Assembly (NCBI GenBank): GCA_029555965.1
Contig: JAKQHY010000028.1
Span: 1 to 48,185 of the forward strand
From: Chloroflexota bacterium
Lineage (GTDB): Bacteria > Chloroflexota > Anaerolineae > B4-G1 > SLSP01
Length of the DNA stretch: 48,185 bases
Direction of reading: 5' to 3'
Below are positions 32,015 to 40,544 of the stretch, piece after piece; the first letter of the stretch is position 1; every line of letters starts with the position of its first letter. The notes under the pieces are model-generated. The model was given only the letters and a program-made list of their open reading frames with translations, had not been told where the DNA came from and made no database searches. The translations under genes were made by a program, and so were the position numbers.

Positions 32015-33530
32015 ACAAGTTCTTGTCTGGAGTGGCGAGGCGCTTCACTTTGTTCCGAACACCCCAGGCTGTCAACACGATCAACAGGATCACGCAGCCG
32101 TAGGCAAACCAATCGCCCCACCGGGAGTACAAGGTTCGCACGCCTTTCACGGGCATTTCGGTGATGAGGGTGCGGTTATCCAGGGTGAGGTAGTAGTTCA
32201 TCTGTGACAGCACCCGTCCCTGGTAGTCCATCCCCATCGTCAGCCCTTCCAGGGTCGTCCGCAGCATCGAGCAGCCGTTTTCGAGGCAGCGGAACATCGA
32301 GATTTCAGTGTGCAGGATGGCGTTGTCCTTCGACGGTTCGTCGCCAGGGACGATGAGAATGTCCACTTGTTGTTCGCCGACCTGACGGATATAGCGATGG
32401 AATTCCATCTCAAAACAAATCGGGGACGCAATCCGACCGTAGGGCGTGTCTATCACTTCGATGGCATTGCCCTGATAGAACCCGGCGTTCGGATTCCGGC
32501 CCTTGAAGTGGGTATATTCAATCTCGCCGTCGGGGCGGATAGCCAGCACCCGATTGCGATCCGGCCCTGCGTAATCCCCCAGCACCAGAAGGCTGGGGAA
32601 GAAGTAAATCTGGTGTTCCCGCGCGAAAGCCTGCATTCGCTGGACTAACTGTGGCTCGTCTTCCGCGAAGACGACCGCATTGCCGCTGGCCCAGGCCAGA
32701 ATCTTGATCCCCGAAGGAATCAATTGCTCCGAGGTGGCGAACAATTCTTCCTGTACCTCGCGCGTCCATTGCCGGTACTGCTCTTTTTGCTCGCGCTGCT
32801 CGGCTTCGGGCAAGTCGAGGTACATGTAGAAGAGATTGTCTTCCGGCAGACCCACCACCACCGATCCGACCTTGACGGTGCCCGGATCGGGCGCGAAAAA
32901 GACCATGCGGATGCTCCCCCACAGCATAATGCCTACGAACAGTGCGCTGAAGAGGACGACCGGCGCTTTGACCTTGTTCAGGTCGAAGCGCTCTTCCCAG
33001 AGCGTGTTGAAAACGGACGCGAACCAGCCGACCAGGAAAGACGGCCCCCACACCCCGGTGAGCGACACAAGTTGGATGAGCGGTTTCATCGAGAACAGCG
33101 CCCCCGTCCAGTTGAGCACCGTGCCCAGCGCTTCGATGTACGACAGCAAAAATTGGACGACGATCAGGGCTGCCGGATATACCAGCGTGGAGAGCAGCGG
33201 GCTGGCGAGCCTCCGATAAAGCAGCCGATCCACCCCGCACGGAATCATCACGTACAGCGTGTAACTTACGGCAATGATGATCTGGAACGTCAACGTCACC
33301 TGCACCGCGAGTCCGAGAAAAAAGACGTGCGAAGCTACAAGGATGAAGGGCAACGCCAGGAGTATCCCTCCGACGCCGCGTTGGGTTCTAAAATAGCGCA
33401 CGAAGAAAATCGAACCAACCCACGTGGCTACGAGGATATTCCACTTGCCGCCCATAAACAGAAGCAAACCGCAACCGGTGATGAGCCACAGCAAATTGGG
33501 ATCAAACCATAGTCGTTTCTTGTCATTCAT
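32004..33530 (-). CDS. Lnt/nitrilase-like membrane protein with catalytic Glu replaced
   Basis: A 508-residue paralogue of the preceding gene with the same layout: membrane half (about 12-215), then a CN-hydrolase domain. The Glu position reads LAWASGNAV, so Ser282 stands where Glu270 is in the sister protein. Lys343 (HFKGRNPN) and Cys372 (SPICFEM) remain. Loss of the general base should abolish normal Lnt catalysis, so this may be a regulatory or structural partner. ATG at 33530 has AAGGAGG. The last residues STD and the stop come from repeat words. Confidence 0.8.
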   Translation of the reverse strand: MNDKKRLWFDPNLLWLITGCGLLLFMGGKWNILVATWVGSIFFVRYFRTQRGVGGILLALPFILVASHVFFLGLAVQVTLTFQIIIAVSYTLYVMIPCGVDRLLYRRLASPLLSTLVYPAALIVVQFLLSYIEALGTVLNWTGALFSMKPLIQLVSLTGVWGPSFLVGWFASVFNTLWEERFDLNKVKAPVVLFSALFVGIMLWGSIRMVFFAPDPGTVKVGSVVVGLPEDNLFYMYLDLPEAEQREQKEQYRQWTREVQEELFATSEQLIPSGIKILAWASGNAVVFAEDEPQLVQRMQAFAREHQIYFFPSLLVLGDYAGPDRNRVLAIRPDGEIEYTHFKGRNPNAGFYQGNAIEVIDTPYGRIASPICFEMEFHRYIRQVGEQQVDILIVPGDEPSKDNAILHTEISMFRCLENGCSMLRTTLEGLTMGMDYQGRVLSQMNYYLTLDNRTLITEMPVKGVRTLYSRWGDWFAYGCVILLIVLTAWGVRNKVKRLATPDKNLSTD

Positions 33531-33662
33531 ACGAGCCTCCTTGTTTACAATGAAATTAGGGTGTTATCCGCGGGTTGTATCCGCGCACCATACTTTCATT
33601 GTCTCCGGTTCAGGAGGCTACGTCATGCCCCAAAGGGGATATTCCGGAGGGATATTCGGGGG

Positions 33663-33745
33663 ACTGCGTATTCCGTAGAGCGTATTGCGTAATCCGTCTA
33701 TTTACGGACTACGCAATACGGACTACGGTTTCATAACGGACTACA
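33663..33745. repeat. STRR hairpin (gcgtatt/cggacta words)
   Basis: gcgtattccgtagagcgtat words are followed by cggactac/gcaatac complementary words. The right side supplies the TAG stop of the MalT-like gene. Confidence 0.8.
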
Positions 33746-36386
33746 AAATTCCCAATTCCTGCGCGCGCCGGACCGCTTCGGTGCGGTTGCGCACCTGGAG
33801 CTTGCCGAAAATATTCTTGAGATGCTGCTTGACGGTGCCCGGCGCAATGAAGAGCGCCTGGGCGATTGCCTGATTGGATAGCCCCGTCGCCAGAACGCGC
33901 AGCACCTCGATTTCGCGCTCGCTCAACGGCTCGATGAGCTGGGCAGCGGCCAGGGATTGCGCGGCGGTAGGGATGCGGGCGTGCTGCATAAGCTGCTCGA
34001 CGAAGGCGGGGGCGACCTGCGCCACATCTGGCAGAAACTTGAGCACTGCCGGGTCTTCGTCCAAGAAGGCGCGGACGTAGGTTTCGGGGGAAGCCAGTTG
34101 AACCGCTTGCGAAAGGCGGGCGCGCACGGCGGTCGCCTCTCGACGTTGAAGCGCCAGCGCGGCCTGAAGAATGCGCACAGTGATGAGCCAGCGCCACAAC
34201 GCCTGCTCGCGGGCAAGCGTTTCCAGCAGCGCCAGCCAACACTCGGCGTCGTCCAACCGCTGCTGCGCAATCAACAGTCGAGCATACGTAAGCTGTTCAT
34301 CCAGCCGCAGATACGTGGGAACGGCGTCCAGCCCCATCCCCGCCGCTTGCGCCCAACACTCCGCAAAGGCGAGGTCGCCCTGGTGCAGGTGGATGTTGGC
34401 CTCCCAGGCGCGACACCAGCCGCCATCGGTATAGCCGGTTTGCGCCGCGACCTCGGCGGCCTGTTGCAGCGCTTGCAGGGCGGCTTTGGTCTCCCCCAGC
34501 GCGTAGAGGGTAGGCGCGGCAAAGCCCTGCGAGAAGGTTACGTCCCCGCCCAGCGCCAGTTGCCGGCTGCACGCGACGGCCTGCTCGTGATACTGCCGGG
34601 CCAGCGTCAACTGATTCGCTTCGTAGTGGAGCAGGCCCAGCCGGCTGAGAATCAGCCCGGCCAGCGACGAGAGCCGCCCATCTTCGTCGGTATAGCGGGC
34701 GATGGCTTCCTCGCAGAGCCGGATCGCGGCCCGGCGCTGCCCGTTAGCGTTCAAAGCCGCCGCCAGCGACATTTCCACGGTGGCGACGAAGACCGAGGTC
34801 GCCGCCGTCAGTCCCGCTTCACGCGCCGCACGGAAGGCAGCAATAGCTTCGGGGATGGGGCGGGTGCGTTCCAGCGCTTCCGCCAGAATCCACAGTGCGA
34901 TCACGCGCCAGGGTTGGCGTTCCGCCAATAAGGGCAGCGCTTCTCGCACCAGGGCAAGGGCCACTTCATAATCCCGGTAAGTCAGCAGGGTGATAAAGGC
35001 GCGCAGAATCCCCAGCTTACTGCACACTTCGGGCGCGAGTGTGCCCTGATCAAACCTCGTTGCCGCAGCCGCGATCATGATCTCCGCCCCGGCGACGTCG
35101 CCGCTCAGGGCCAGCGTCCAACCGTAGTACATTGCCAACTCATCGTTGGCTTCCACTCGCGATGGCGGGAGCGCTGCCAGCCAACCGCGCAGGGTCAGCA
35201 GGTTGCCGGTAAAAAGCGTGGCTTCTGCCGCCAGCGCCATCAAACGTTCGGCGTCGGCGCTATCGCCGGAGAGCGCGGCATAGCTGAGGGCGTGGCGGAT
35301 AGCTTCGGGCAGCAGGCCGTGGTCCGCGTGCCAGCGCGCCGCCCGCGCGTGCAAGTCCTGGCGCGCGGCAGGCGTTAGGCCGGCGCGCAGCGCTTCGGCA
35401 AACAAGCGGTGGTAGCGAAACCACTGGCGTTGGGCATCGAGCGGGATCAGGAAGGTGTGCGCGCTTTCGAGCTGCGCCAGCAGCGCCTGGCTGTCGCCCC
35501 TGCCGGTCACGGACTCACATAGCGCAGGGGTGAAGCGCTCCAGGAGGGCAGTCTGCGCCATAAACTGTCGCAAAGGTTCTGGCTGCCGGTGGAGCACTTC
35601 CGTGAGCAGGTAGTCCATCACGTAGCGATTGTCGCCGGTGAAGCCGGCAATCCACGCGGCAGCGTCGGCGGGATGTTCCTGAAGCGCCAGCGCCGCGAGG
35701 TGCAATCCCGTGATCCAGCCCTCGGTGCGGGATTCGAGCGCGTGGACGGCCTCCGGCGCCAGCGCCAACCCCGGCGTTTGTTGGAGGAAAGCTGCGGTTT
35801 CTTCCGGCGTAAAGCGCAGGTCGGCTTCGCGCAATTCCGTGAGCTGACCGCGGGCGCGCAGTCGCGCCAGGGGCAAAGGCGGGTCTTCCCGCGTGGTGAT
35901 AACCAGGTGCATCAGCGGGGGGCGGTTGTCCACGAGAAAGCGCAAGATTTGCTCAACAGCCTCGCCATGGAGCAGGTGCAGATCGTCCAGAACCAGGATC
36001 AGGGCAGCGTCCGCGCTCACCACGTCGTTGATGAGCGCGGCGGCGAGGGTTTGGAGCGGCGGCGCCTGCGGCGATTGAAGGAGCGGCAAGAGCGCGCGAC
36101 CAATCCGGCCGTCCACCTGCTGCAAGGCGGCGATCAGGTAGGTGAGGAAGCGGATAGGATCGGCGTCGTCTTCATCCAGGGATAGCCAGGCCACCTCGCG
36201 GGCCGTCTCGTAAATCCAGGCCGTGACGAGCGTGGTCTTACCGAATCCGGCGGGGGCGCACACCAACGTCAGCGCGCGTCCCAGATGTAGCCCCTCGTCA
36301 AGCCGCGCCCGCAGGCGGGGGCGCGGCGTCAGATTGGGGCGCAGCGGCGGGATGTAGAGCTTGGTCGTCAGGAGCGGCGTTACCAT
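33741..36386 (-). CDS. MalT-like (LAL) LuxR-family ATP-dependent regulator
   Basis: A large (881-residue) STAND-type transcription activator. The N-terminal NTPase has Walker [10 protein letters not shown] (44-52) and Walker [13 protein letters not shown] long helical TPR sensor region (about 350-800) binds the inducer, and the C-terminal LuxR helix-turn-helix reads [52 protein letters not shown]. The inducer is unknown; no sugar operon is nearby. The -35/-10 lies directly upstream with no leader. The stop codon is part of an STRR word. Confidence 0.92.
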   Translation of the reverse strand: MVTPLLTTKLYIPPLRPNLTPRPRLRARLDEGLHLGRALTLVCAPAGFGKTTLVTAWIYETAREVAWLSLDEDDADPIRFLTYLIAALQQVDGRIGRALLPLLQSPQAPPLQTLAAALINDVVSADAALILVLDDLHLLHGEAVEQILRFLVDNRPPLMHLVITTREDPPLPLARLRARGQLTELREADLRFTPEETAAFLQQTPGLALAPEAVHALESRTEGWITGLHLAALALQEHPADAAAWIAGFTGDNRYVMDYLLTEVLHRQPEPLRQFMAQTALLERFTPALCESVTGRGDSQALLAQLESAHTFLIPLDAQRQWFRYHRLFAEALRAGLTPAARQDLHARAARWHADHGLLPEAIRHALSYAALSGDSADAERLMALAAEATLFTGNLLTLRGWLAALPPSRVEANDELAMYYGWTLALSGDVAGAEIMIAAAATRFDQGTLAPEVCSKLGILRAFITLLTYRDYEVALALVREALPLLAERQPWRVIALWILAEALERTRPIPEAIAAFRAAREAGLTAATSVFVATVEMSLAAALNANGQRRAAIRLCEEAIARYTDEDGRLSSLAGLILSRLGLLHYEANQLTLARQYHEQAVACSRQLALGGDVTFSQGFAAPTLYALGETKAALQALQQAAEVAAQTGYTDGGWCRAWEANIHLHQGDLAFAECWAQAAGMGLDAVPTYLRLDEQLTYARLLIAQQRLDDAECWLALLETLAREQALWRWLITVRILQAALALQRREATAVRARLSQAVQLASPETYVRAFLDEDPAVLKFLPDVAQVAPAFVEQLMQHARIPTAAQSLAAAQLIEPLSEREIEVLRVLATGLSNQAIAQALFIAPGTVKQHLKNIFGKLQVRNRTEAVRRAQELGIL

Positions 36387-36392
36387 GCGGCA

Positions 36393-36421
36393 AGTATACT
36401 ATGACCCTACCGTAAAGACAA
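36393..36421 (-). promoter_or_regulatory. Leaderless promoter of the MalT-like gene
   Basis: On the minus strand TTGTCT (36416-36421) and TATACT (36393-36398) are exactly 17 bases apart. Six bases separate the -10 from the ATG, so transcription should start at the start codon. Confidence 0.6.
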
Positions 36422-36556
36422 CGCCCCAAAACTTGCAATCAGGGCTTTATCATTCGGGTGTGTTTCATTTGAGTTATGGGGCACGGTCAGGGACCGGCCC
36501 CCGCACGCTCTGGCCGGTTTCTGACAACTTCAGTATAGGAAATCACTTACACCGCA

Positions 36557-36592
36557 AAACACCCCTCGGTTTTCGGAAGCCGAGGGGTGTTT
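36557..36592. terminator. 13-bp perfect terminator hairpin after ddl
   Basis: aaacacccctcgg (36557-36569) pairs with ccgaggggtgttt (36580-36592). It ends the kamA-ddl operon on the minus strand; T-runs lie on both sides. The rest of 36387-36610 is non-coding. Confidence 0.85.
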
Positions 36593-36610
36593 CTGTGGAC
36601 TTTCAGGCAT

Positions 36611-37654
36611 TTATACACCGTAGCGTTCGCGCGCCAGATTCAAGATTTCGACGATGAGCCAGTCGTAATTGACGCCTTCCGCATTGGACAGAATCCACAT
36701 ATCGCTGAATTGGGGCCGCAGGCCAGGCAGGGTGTTGATTTCCACCAGTTGCGGTGCGCCGTCGGCGTCCAGTTTGAAGTCAACCCTGGACAGGTCCAAC
36801 CCGTTCAGCGCCTCGAAGGCGCGCACCGTCAAGGCTTTGATTTGCTCCGTCAAATCGGCGGGCAGGTCGGCCGGACAATGGAACTTGAGTCCCGCCGCAT
36901 TTTCGGGGGCGAACCCCTTCGCCTCGGTGTTGTACACACTTGGGATGATGGCCCGCCCCATGTCAATTTCCTCGATGGGGAAGACGTGGAAGCCATCCGC
37001 ATCGTAGAAAGCGGAGCGGGGCGCTTGCCCCGGCCGGTAGCGATTGCCGATCAACCCGACGGTGAACTCGCGGCCCGGCAGATATCCCTCCACCAGCGCC
37101 GGCTGGCGATACGTCGTGAGCACCCATAGCACCTGCGCCCTTAACGCGGCCTCGTCGTGGACGATAGAGTTAGCGTTGATGCCCATGCCGGAGCCTTCGC
37201 GCGCCGGTTTGACGAACATCGGGAAGGTCAGCGCCGGATCAAGCGGCTCGTGCCCGTGAATGAACTCCTGGAACGGCGCGGTCGGCAGGCCGGCATCACG
37301 CCAGACGCGCTTGGTCATCACCTTGTCCAGCGAGATCGCGTGTGTCAGGATTTTGGAGCCGGTGTACGGGATTTTCAGCAGTTCCAGCAACGCGGGGACG
37401 TGCGATTCCCGCGAGTCGCCGTGCAGCCCTTCGGCGATGTTGAAGCCCATGTCCGGGCGCGTCGCGCGCAGGGTGTCAAACAACGTCTCGTCGGCTTCCA
37501 GTAGGAACGGCTCGTGGCCGGCCCCGCGCAGGGCGGCCTGGATGCCGTTGACGGTTTCGTCGGCGTCGTACTCCGCCAGGGCGTCGGGGGGCGCATCCGC
37601 GTCCACCCGCGCCTTGACGGTATGTTTGCAGTTGGCTAAAACTGCGATGCGCAT
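36611..37654 (-). CDS. D-Ala-D-Ala ligase-like ATP-grasp ligase
   Basis: A 347-residue ATP-grasp ligase. N-terminal LHGDSRESHVPALLELLKIPYTGSK (about 100-120) matches the Ddl substrate loop, FVKPAREGSGMGINANSIV holds the ATP Lys and Gly loop, and VDFKLDADGAPQLVEINTLPGLRPQFSD the Mg-binding Glu/Asn. True Ddl proteins act with Mur genes; here the partner is a lysine 2,3-aminomutase, whose stop codon directly adjoins this ATG. A ligase joining beta-lysine or another amino acid to an acceptor is possible. The terminator follows at once. Confidence 0.85.
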   Translation of the reverse strand: MRIAVLANCKHTVKARVDADAPPDALAEYDADETVNGIQAALRGAGHEPFLLEADETLFDTLRATRPDMGFNIAEGLHGDSRESHVPALLELLKIPYTGSKILTHAISLDKVMTKRVWRDAGLPTAPFQEFIHGHEPLDPALTFPMFVKPAREGSGMGINANSIVHDEAALRAQVLWVLTTYRQPALVEGYLPGREFTVGLIGNRYRPGQAPRSAFYDADGFHVFPIEEIDMGRAIIPSVYNTEAKGFAPENAAGLKFHCPADLPADLTEQIKALTVRAFEALNGLDLSRVDFKLDADGAPQLVEINTLPGLRPQFSDMWILSNAEGVNYDWLIVEILNLARERYGV

Positions 37655-39037
37655 TTACCCCACCTCCACGCGCACCGGCTCTGGCACCCGCTCGCGCCGT
37701 TCGCTGGCCGGACGGGCGTTGAAAAGATCATCGGAATGTGGCTGCGGGCGTTGATGCGTGGCGTGCCAGCCTTCCGGCGCGACGACGCGCTGCGTCCCGG
37801 ACAGCAGCCCGGCCACGCCTTCCTGCCCGCCTTCGCTGCGATGCTGCTGGCAATAGGGGCATGTTTCGGGATCGTGCGCTGCGTATTCCTTCGGCTGGCT
37901 GTATGTGGTGATGAAGCCCTCGTAGTTGCGCACGACGACTTTGGTATCGGACATGCTCAGCAGGTAGTTGGGCAACACCGGCACTTTGCCGCCGCCTTCG
38001 GGCGCGTCAATCACGTAAGTCGGAATGGCGTACCCGGACGTGTGCCCGCGCAGCGCTTCCATAATTTCAATGCCCTTGGAAACCGGCGTGCGGAAGTGCC
38101 CCGCGCCCTGCACCAGATCGCACTGGTACAGATAGTACGGGCGCACGCGGTTCTTGACCAGCTTGTGCGTCAGCGCCTTGATGACGTTCGGGCAGTCGTT
38201 GACGCCGGCCAGCAGCACCGTCTGGCTGCCGAGTGGAATGCCGGCGTTCGCCAGCCGCTTCAGGGCCAGTTCCACTTCCGGCGTGATTTCCTTCGGGTGG
38301 TTGAAGTGGATGTTCATCCACAGCGGGTGGTACTGCCCCAGCATCTCCACCAGCTCCGGCGTGATGCGCTGCGGCAGGACGACCGGCACACGCGAGCCGA
38401 GGCGGATGATCTCAACGTGCGGGATGTCCCGCAGGCCGCGCAGCAATCGCTCCAGCAGGGGCTGGGGCAGCGTCAGCGGGTCGCCGCCGGAAATCAACAC
38501 GTCGCGGATTTCGGGCGTCGCGGCGATGTATTCCAGTTGCCGTTCGTAGGTGGCCGTGTTGAACATCACGTGCGTATCACCCACCATCCGGCTGCGCGTG
38601 CAGAACCGGCAATAGGCCGCGCACTGCGTCGTGACCAGCATCAACACCCGGTCGGGATAACGGTGGACGAGACCGGGCACCGGGGAATGGGCATCCTCGC
38701 CCAACGAATCGGCCATCCCGGCATCGAAGGGGACCAATTCTTTTTCGGTGGGGATGAACTGCCGCCGAATCGGGCAGTTCGGATCATCGGGATCCATCAA
38801 ACTGGCGAGATAAGGGGTGACATCTACCCGGAATTTGCCGGGAGCGGAAAGTCCGGCCGTCTCTTCCGGGGTCAGGTGAATCACGCGGGCAAAATCCTCC
38901 ACCGTGCTCAAGCGGTGCGACAGTTGCCAGCGCCAATCATTCCATTTTTCTAAGCTAACCTCACGCCACGGCTGGGGCGGCTCCTCAGAAGCCCCAGGAG
39001 GCTCATCTAAAGTAGTTTGAACCGTATACAGACTCAT
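37655..39037 (-). CDS. kamA: Lysine 2,3-aminomutase (KamA family radical SAM)
   Basis: A radical-SAM PLP enzyme converting L-lysine to L-beta-lysine. The cluster motif is CAAYCRFC (Cys139, 143, 146). The PLP Lys is Lys351 in DAPEGGGK, and the two substrate Asp residues of classic KamA (293 and 330 in the clostridial enzyme) correspond to Asp307 and Asp344, both kept. A C-terminal CPYCQQH is a likely Zn site. The 460-residue length is somewhat long because of a variable tail. ATG at 39037 follows AAGGAGG at a distance of 12. No ablB acetyltransferase or EF-P gene lies nearby; its partner is the ATP-grasp ligase. Confidence 0.92.
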   Translation of the reverse strand: MSLYTVQTTLDEPPGASEEPPQPWREVSLEKWNDWRWQLSHRLSTVEDFARVIHLTPEETAGLSAPGKFRVDVTPYLASLMDPDDPNCPIRRQFIPTEKELVPFDAGMADSLGEDAHSPVPGLVHRYPDRVLMLVTTQCAAYCRFCTRSRMVGDTHVMFNTATYERQLEYIAATPEIRDVLISGGDPLTLPQPLLERLLRGLRDIPHVEIIRLGSRVPVVLPQRITPELVEMLGQYHPLWMNIHFNHPKEITPEVELALKRLANAGIPLGSQTVLLAGVNDCPNVIKALTHKLVKNRVRPYYLYQCDLVQGAGHFRTPVSKGIEIMEALRGHTSGYAIPTYVIDAPEGGGKVPVLPNYLLSMSDTKVVVRNYEGFITTYSQPKEYAAHDPETCPYCQQHRSEGGQEGVAGLLSGTQRVVAPEGWHATHQRPQPHSDDLFNARPASERRERVPEPVRVEVG

Positions 39038-39082
39038 CGTTACCGTTTTCCTCCTTGTTTAGAGTATGATCCTTGTTTTTTA

Positions 39083-39150
39083 ATCAGCAGATTTAGCGGA
39101 TTAAGCAGATTTTTGATCGTCTTACGACATGCATCTGCTAAATCTGCTGA
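39083..39150. repeat. Word hairpin (agcagattta words)
   Basis: tcagcagatttagc (39083-39096) pairs exactly with gctaaatctgctga (39137-39150) in the spacer before kamA. Confidence 0.8.
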
Positions 39151-39176
39151 CAGAAACTGGGAGAGCTTGCGGGCGA

Positions 39177-39542
39177 TCACCCGGTCAACAGACCCTCAAT
39201 GGCCGCCGAGAGCCGCGCTCCCGACAACCCTTTGAGCAATACCCGATGCGCGCCGGCCGCTTCGGCTTCTTGTTGCTGCTGGACACTGTCGGCCAGCACC
39301 AGGCAGCGGGTTTGCGGGCAGCGGCTCTGAATTTGCTGCACCGCGTTGCTGACCGGCGTGTCCGACCGGTGAGGGTCAAGCAAAATCAAATCGGGTTGCT
39401 GCTCATTGCCCAACCCCAACAACGCCCCGGCGTCTCCCACCGCGTTGACGACGGCCACCTGCGGCATCGTGGTCATCAACATCTGTAAACTGCTTCTCAT
39501 CGGCCCCGGTTGGGCAACGATGCAGGCCACTGCGCTCTCCAT
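39177..39542 (-). CDS. Stand-alone response-regulator receiver-like domain
   Basis: About 121 residues from ATG at 39542, with AGAGG nine bases upstream; a frame open to 39656 has no support. It looks like a lone REC fold: the phospho-Asp sits in LILLDPHRSDTP, the switch Ser/Thr position in CLVLADS and the conserved Lys in HRVLLKGLS. The acidic pair near the N-terminus is replaced (ACIVAQPGPM), so phosphorylation may be weak or absent. No output domain follows. It may be a single-domain partner for the kinases in this cluster. Confidence 0.65.
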   Translation of the reverse strand: MESAVACIVAQPGPMRSSLQMLMTTMPQVAVVNAVGDAGALLGLGNEQQPDLILLDPHRSDTPVSNAVQQIQSRCPQTRCLVLADSVQQQQEAEAAGAHRVLLKGLSGARLSAAIEGLLTG

Positions 39543-39680
39543 ACGTTCCATCCTCTGATACGCGACCCGTTCCAGAAAGTTTCTTGTGTCGTGCAAACGG
39601 ATATCATACCGTATTCGTGGCGGCGCGCATTGGTCAAATGACTGATTTTTAACCAAGTCAAACTACGGATTTTGGAGGGG

Positions 39681-39799
39681 GACTGAGTGCCGAGTGCTGA
39701 GTGCTGAGGACTGAGTGCCGAGTGCTGAGTGCTGAGGACTGAGTGTTCATCCACTCATTCGCTGATCCGCTGATTCGCTCACGCGCTTACTCGCTCATT
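39681..39799. repeat. STRR heptamer array (gagtgct words)
   Basis: gagtgct, gaggact and gagtgcc heptamers repeat head to tail, followed by cattcgctgatccg-type words. The right edge holds the TGA of the NarL-type regulator. Confidence 0.85.
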
Positions 39800-40457
39800 C
39801 TTTCTTGAGATGTACCAACCCTTCTCGCAGGGCATAGAGGGTCGCCTGGGTGCGGTTGGCGACGTGGAGCTTGCGCAGGATGTTGCAGACGTGCGTCCGC
39901 GCCGTGCGCTCGCTGATGAACAGCGTTTGGGCGATGTCCTGATTGGAGAGGCCGCGCGCGACCAGGTTAAGCACTTCGGCTTCGCGCTCGGTCAATGGTT
40001 CGGCGGTGGGCGGCAGGTCGGATTGATGCTGCAACTCGGCCATGACTTTGCGGGCGATGGTGGGATGCATCGTGGGCGTGCCATGGTAGATGTCGCGGAT
40101 GGCGTGCAACAGTTCCTGCGGCGAGGCGTCTTTGAGCAGATAGCCCAGCGCCCCCGCCTTGATGGCCGGGAAGACCTTCTCGTCTTCCGCGAAGCTGGTC
40201 AACACCAGGATGCGAGCTTCGGGGAATTCTTGCTTGATTTCGGCGATGGCTTCGATGCCGCCTTTGAGGGGCATCACCAGGTCCATCAAAATAACGTCGG
40301 GATGCAGGGCATGGGCCTTGCGGACGGCGTCGTTGCCATCCACAGCTTCCCCTATCAACTCCATGCCCGGCTCGGTCGTGATCAGCCAACGCAGCCCTTC
40401 CCGCACAATCGCGTGATCGTCGGCAATCAAAATACGAATTTTAGCAGTTTCGTTCAT
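39795..40457 (-). CDS. NarL/FixJ-family response regulator
   Basis: A 220-residue regulator: receiver domain with IADDHAIVREG and phospho-Asp59 in VILMDLVMP, then a LuxR-type helix-turn-helix LTEREAEVLNLVARGLSNQDIAQTLFISERTARTHVCNILRKLHVANRTQA. It is encoded just downstream of the GAF histidine kinase with a repeat hairpin between, and is its likely partner. Target genes are not evident. The stop codon belongs to an STRR word. Confidence 0.93.
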   Translation of the reverse strand: MNETAKIRILIADDHAIVREGLRWLITTEPGMELIGEAVDGNDAVRKAHALHPDVILMDLVMPLKGGIEAIAEIKQEFPEARILVLTSFAEDEKVFPAIKAGALGYLLKDASPQELLHAIRDIYHGTPTMHPTIARKVMAELQHQSDLPPTAEPLTEREAEVLNLVARGLSNQDIAQTLFISERTARTHVCNILRKLHVANRTQATLYALREGLVHLKKE

Positions 40458-40497
40458 CGTCTATGGTTCCTGTTGTCAATAGATTGAGCCGATTGGC

Positions 40498-40533
40498 AAC
40501 GGAAATCCGTTTGCTTCCGTTCAATCCGTTGAG
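40498..40533. repeat. Word hairpin (aatccgtt words)
   Basis: caacggaaatccg on the left and caatccgttgag on the right are complementary between kinase and regulator. The same words occur at 14289-14304 and 14469-14496. Confidence 0.7.
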
Positions 40534-40544
40534 AATTAAGATAT

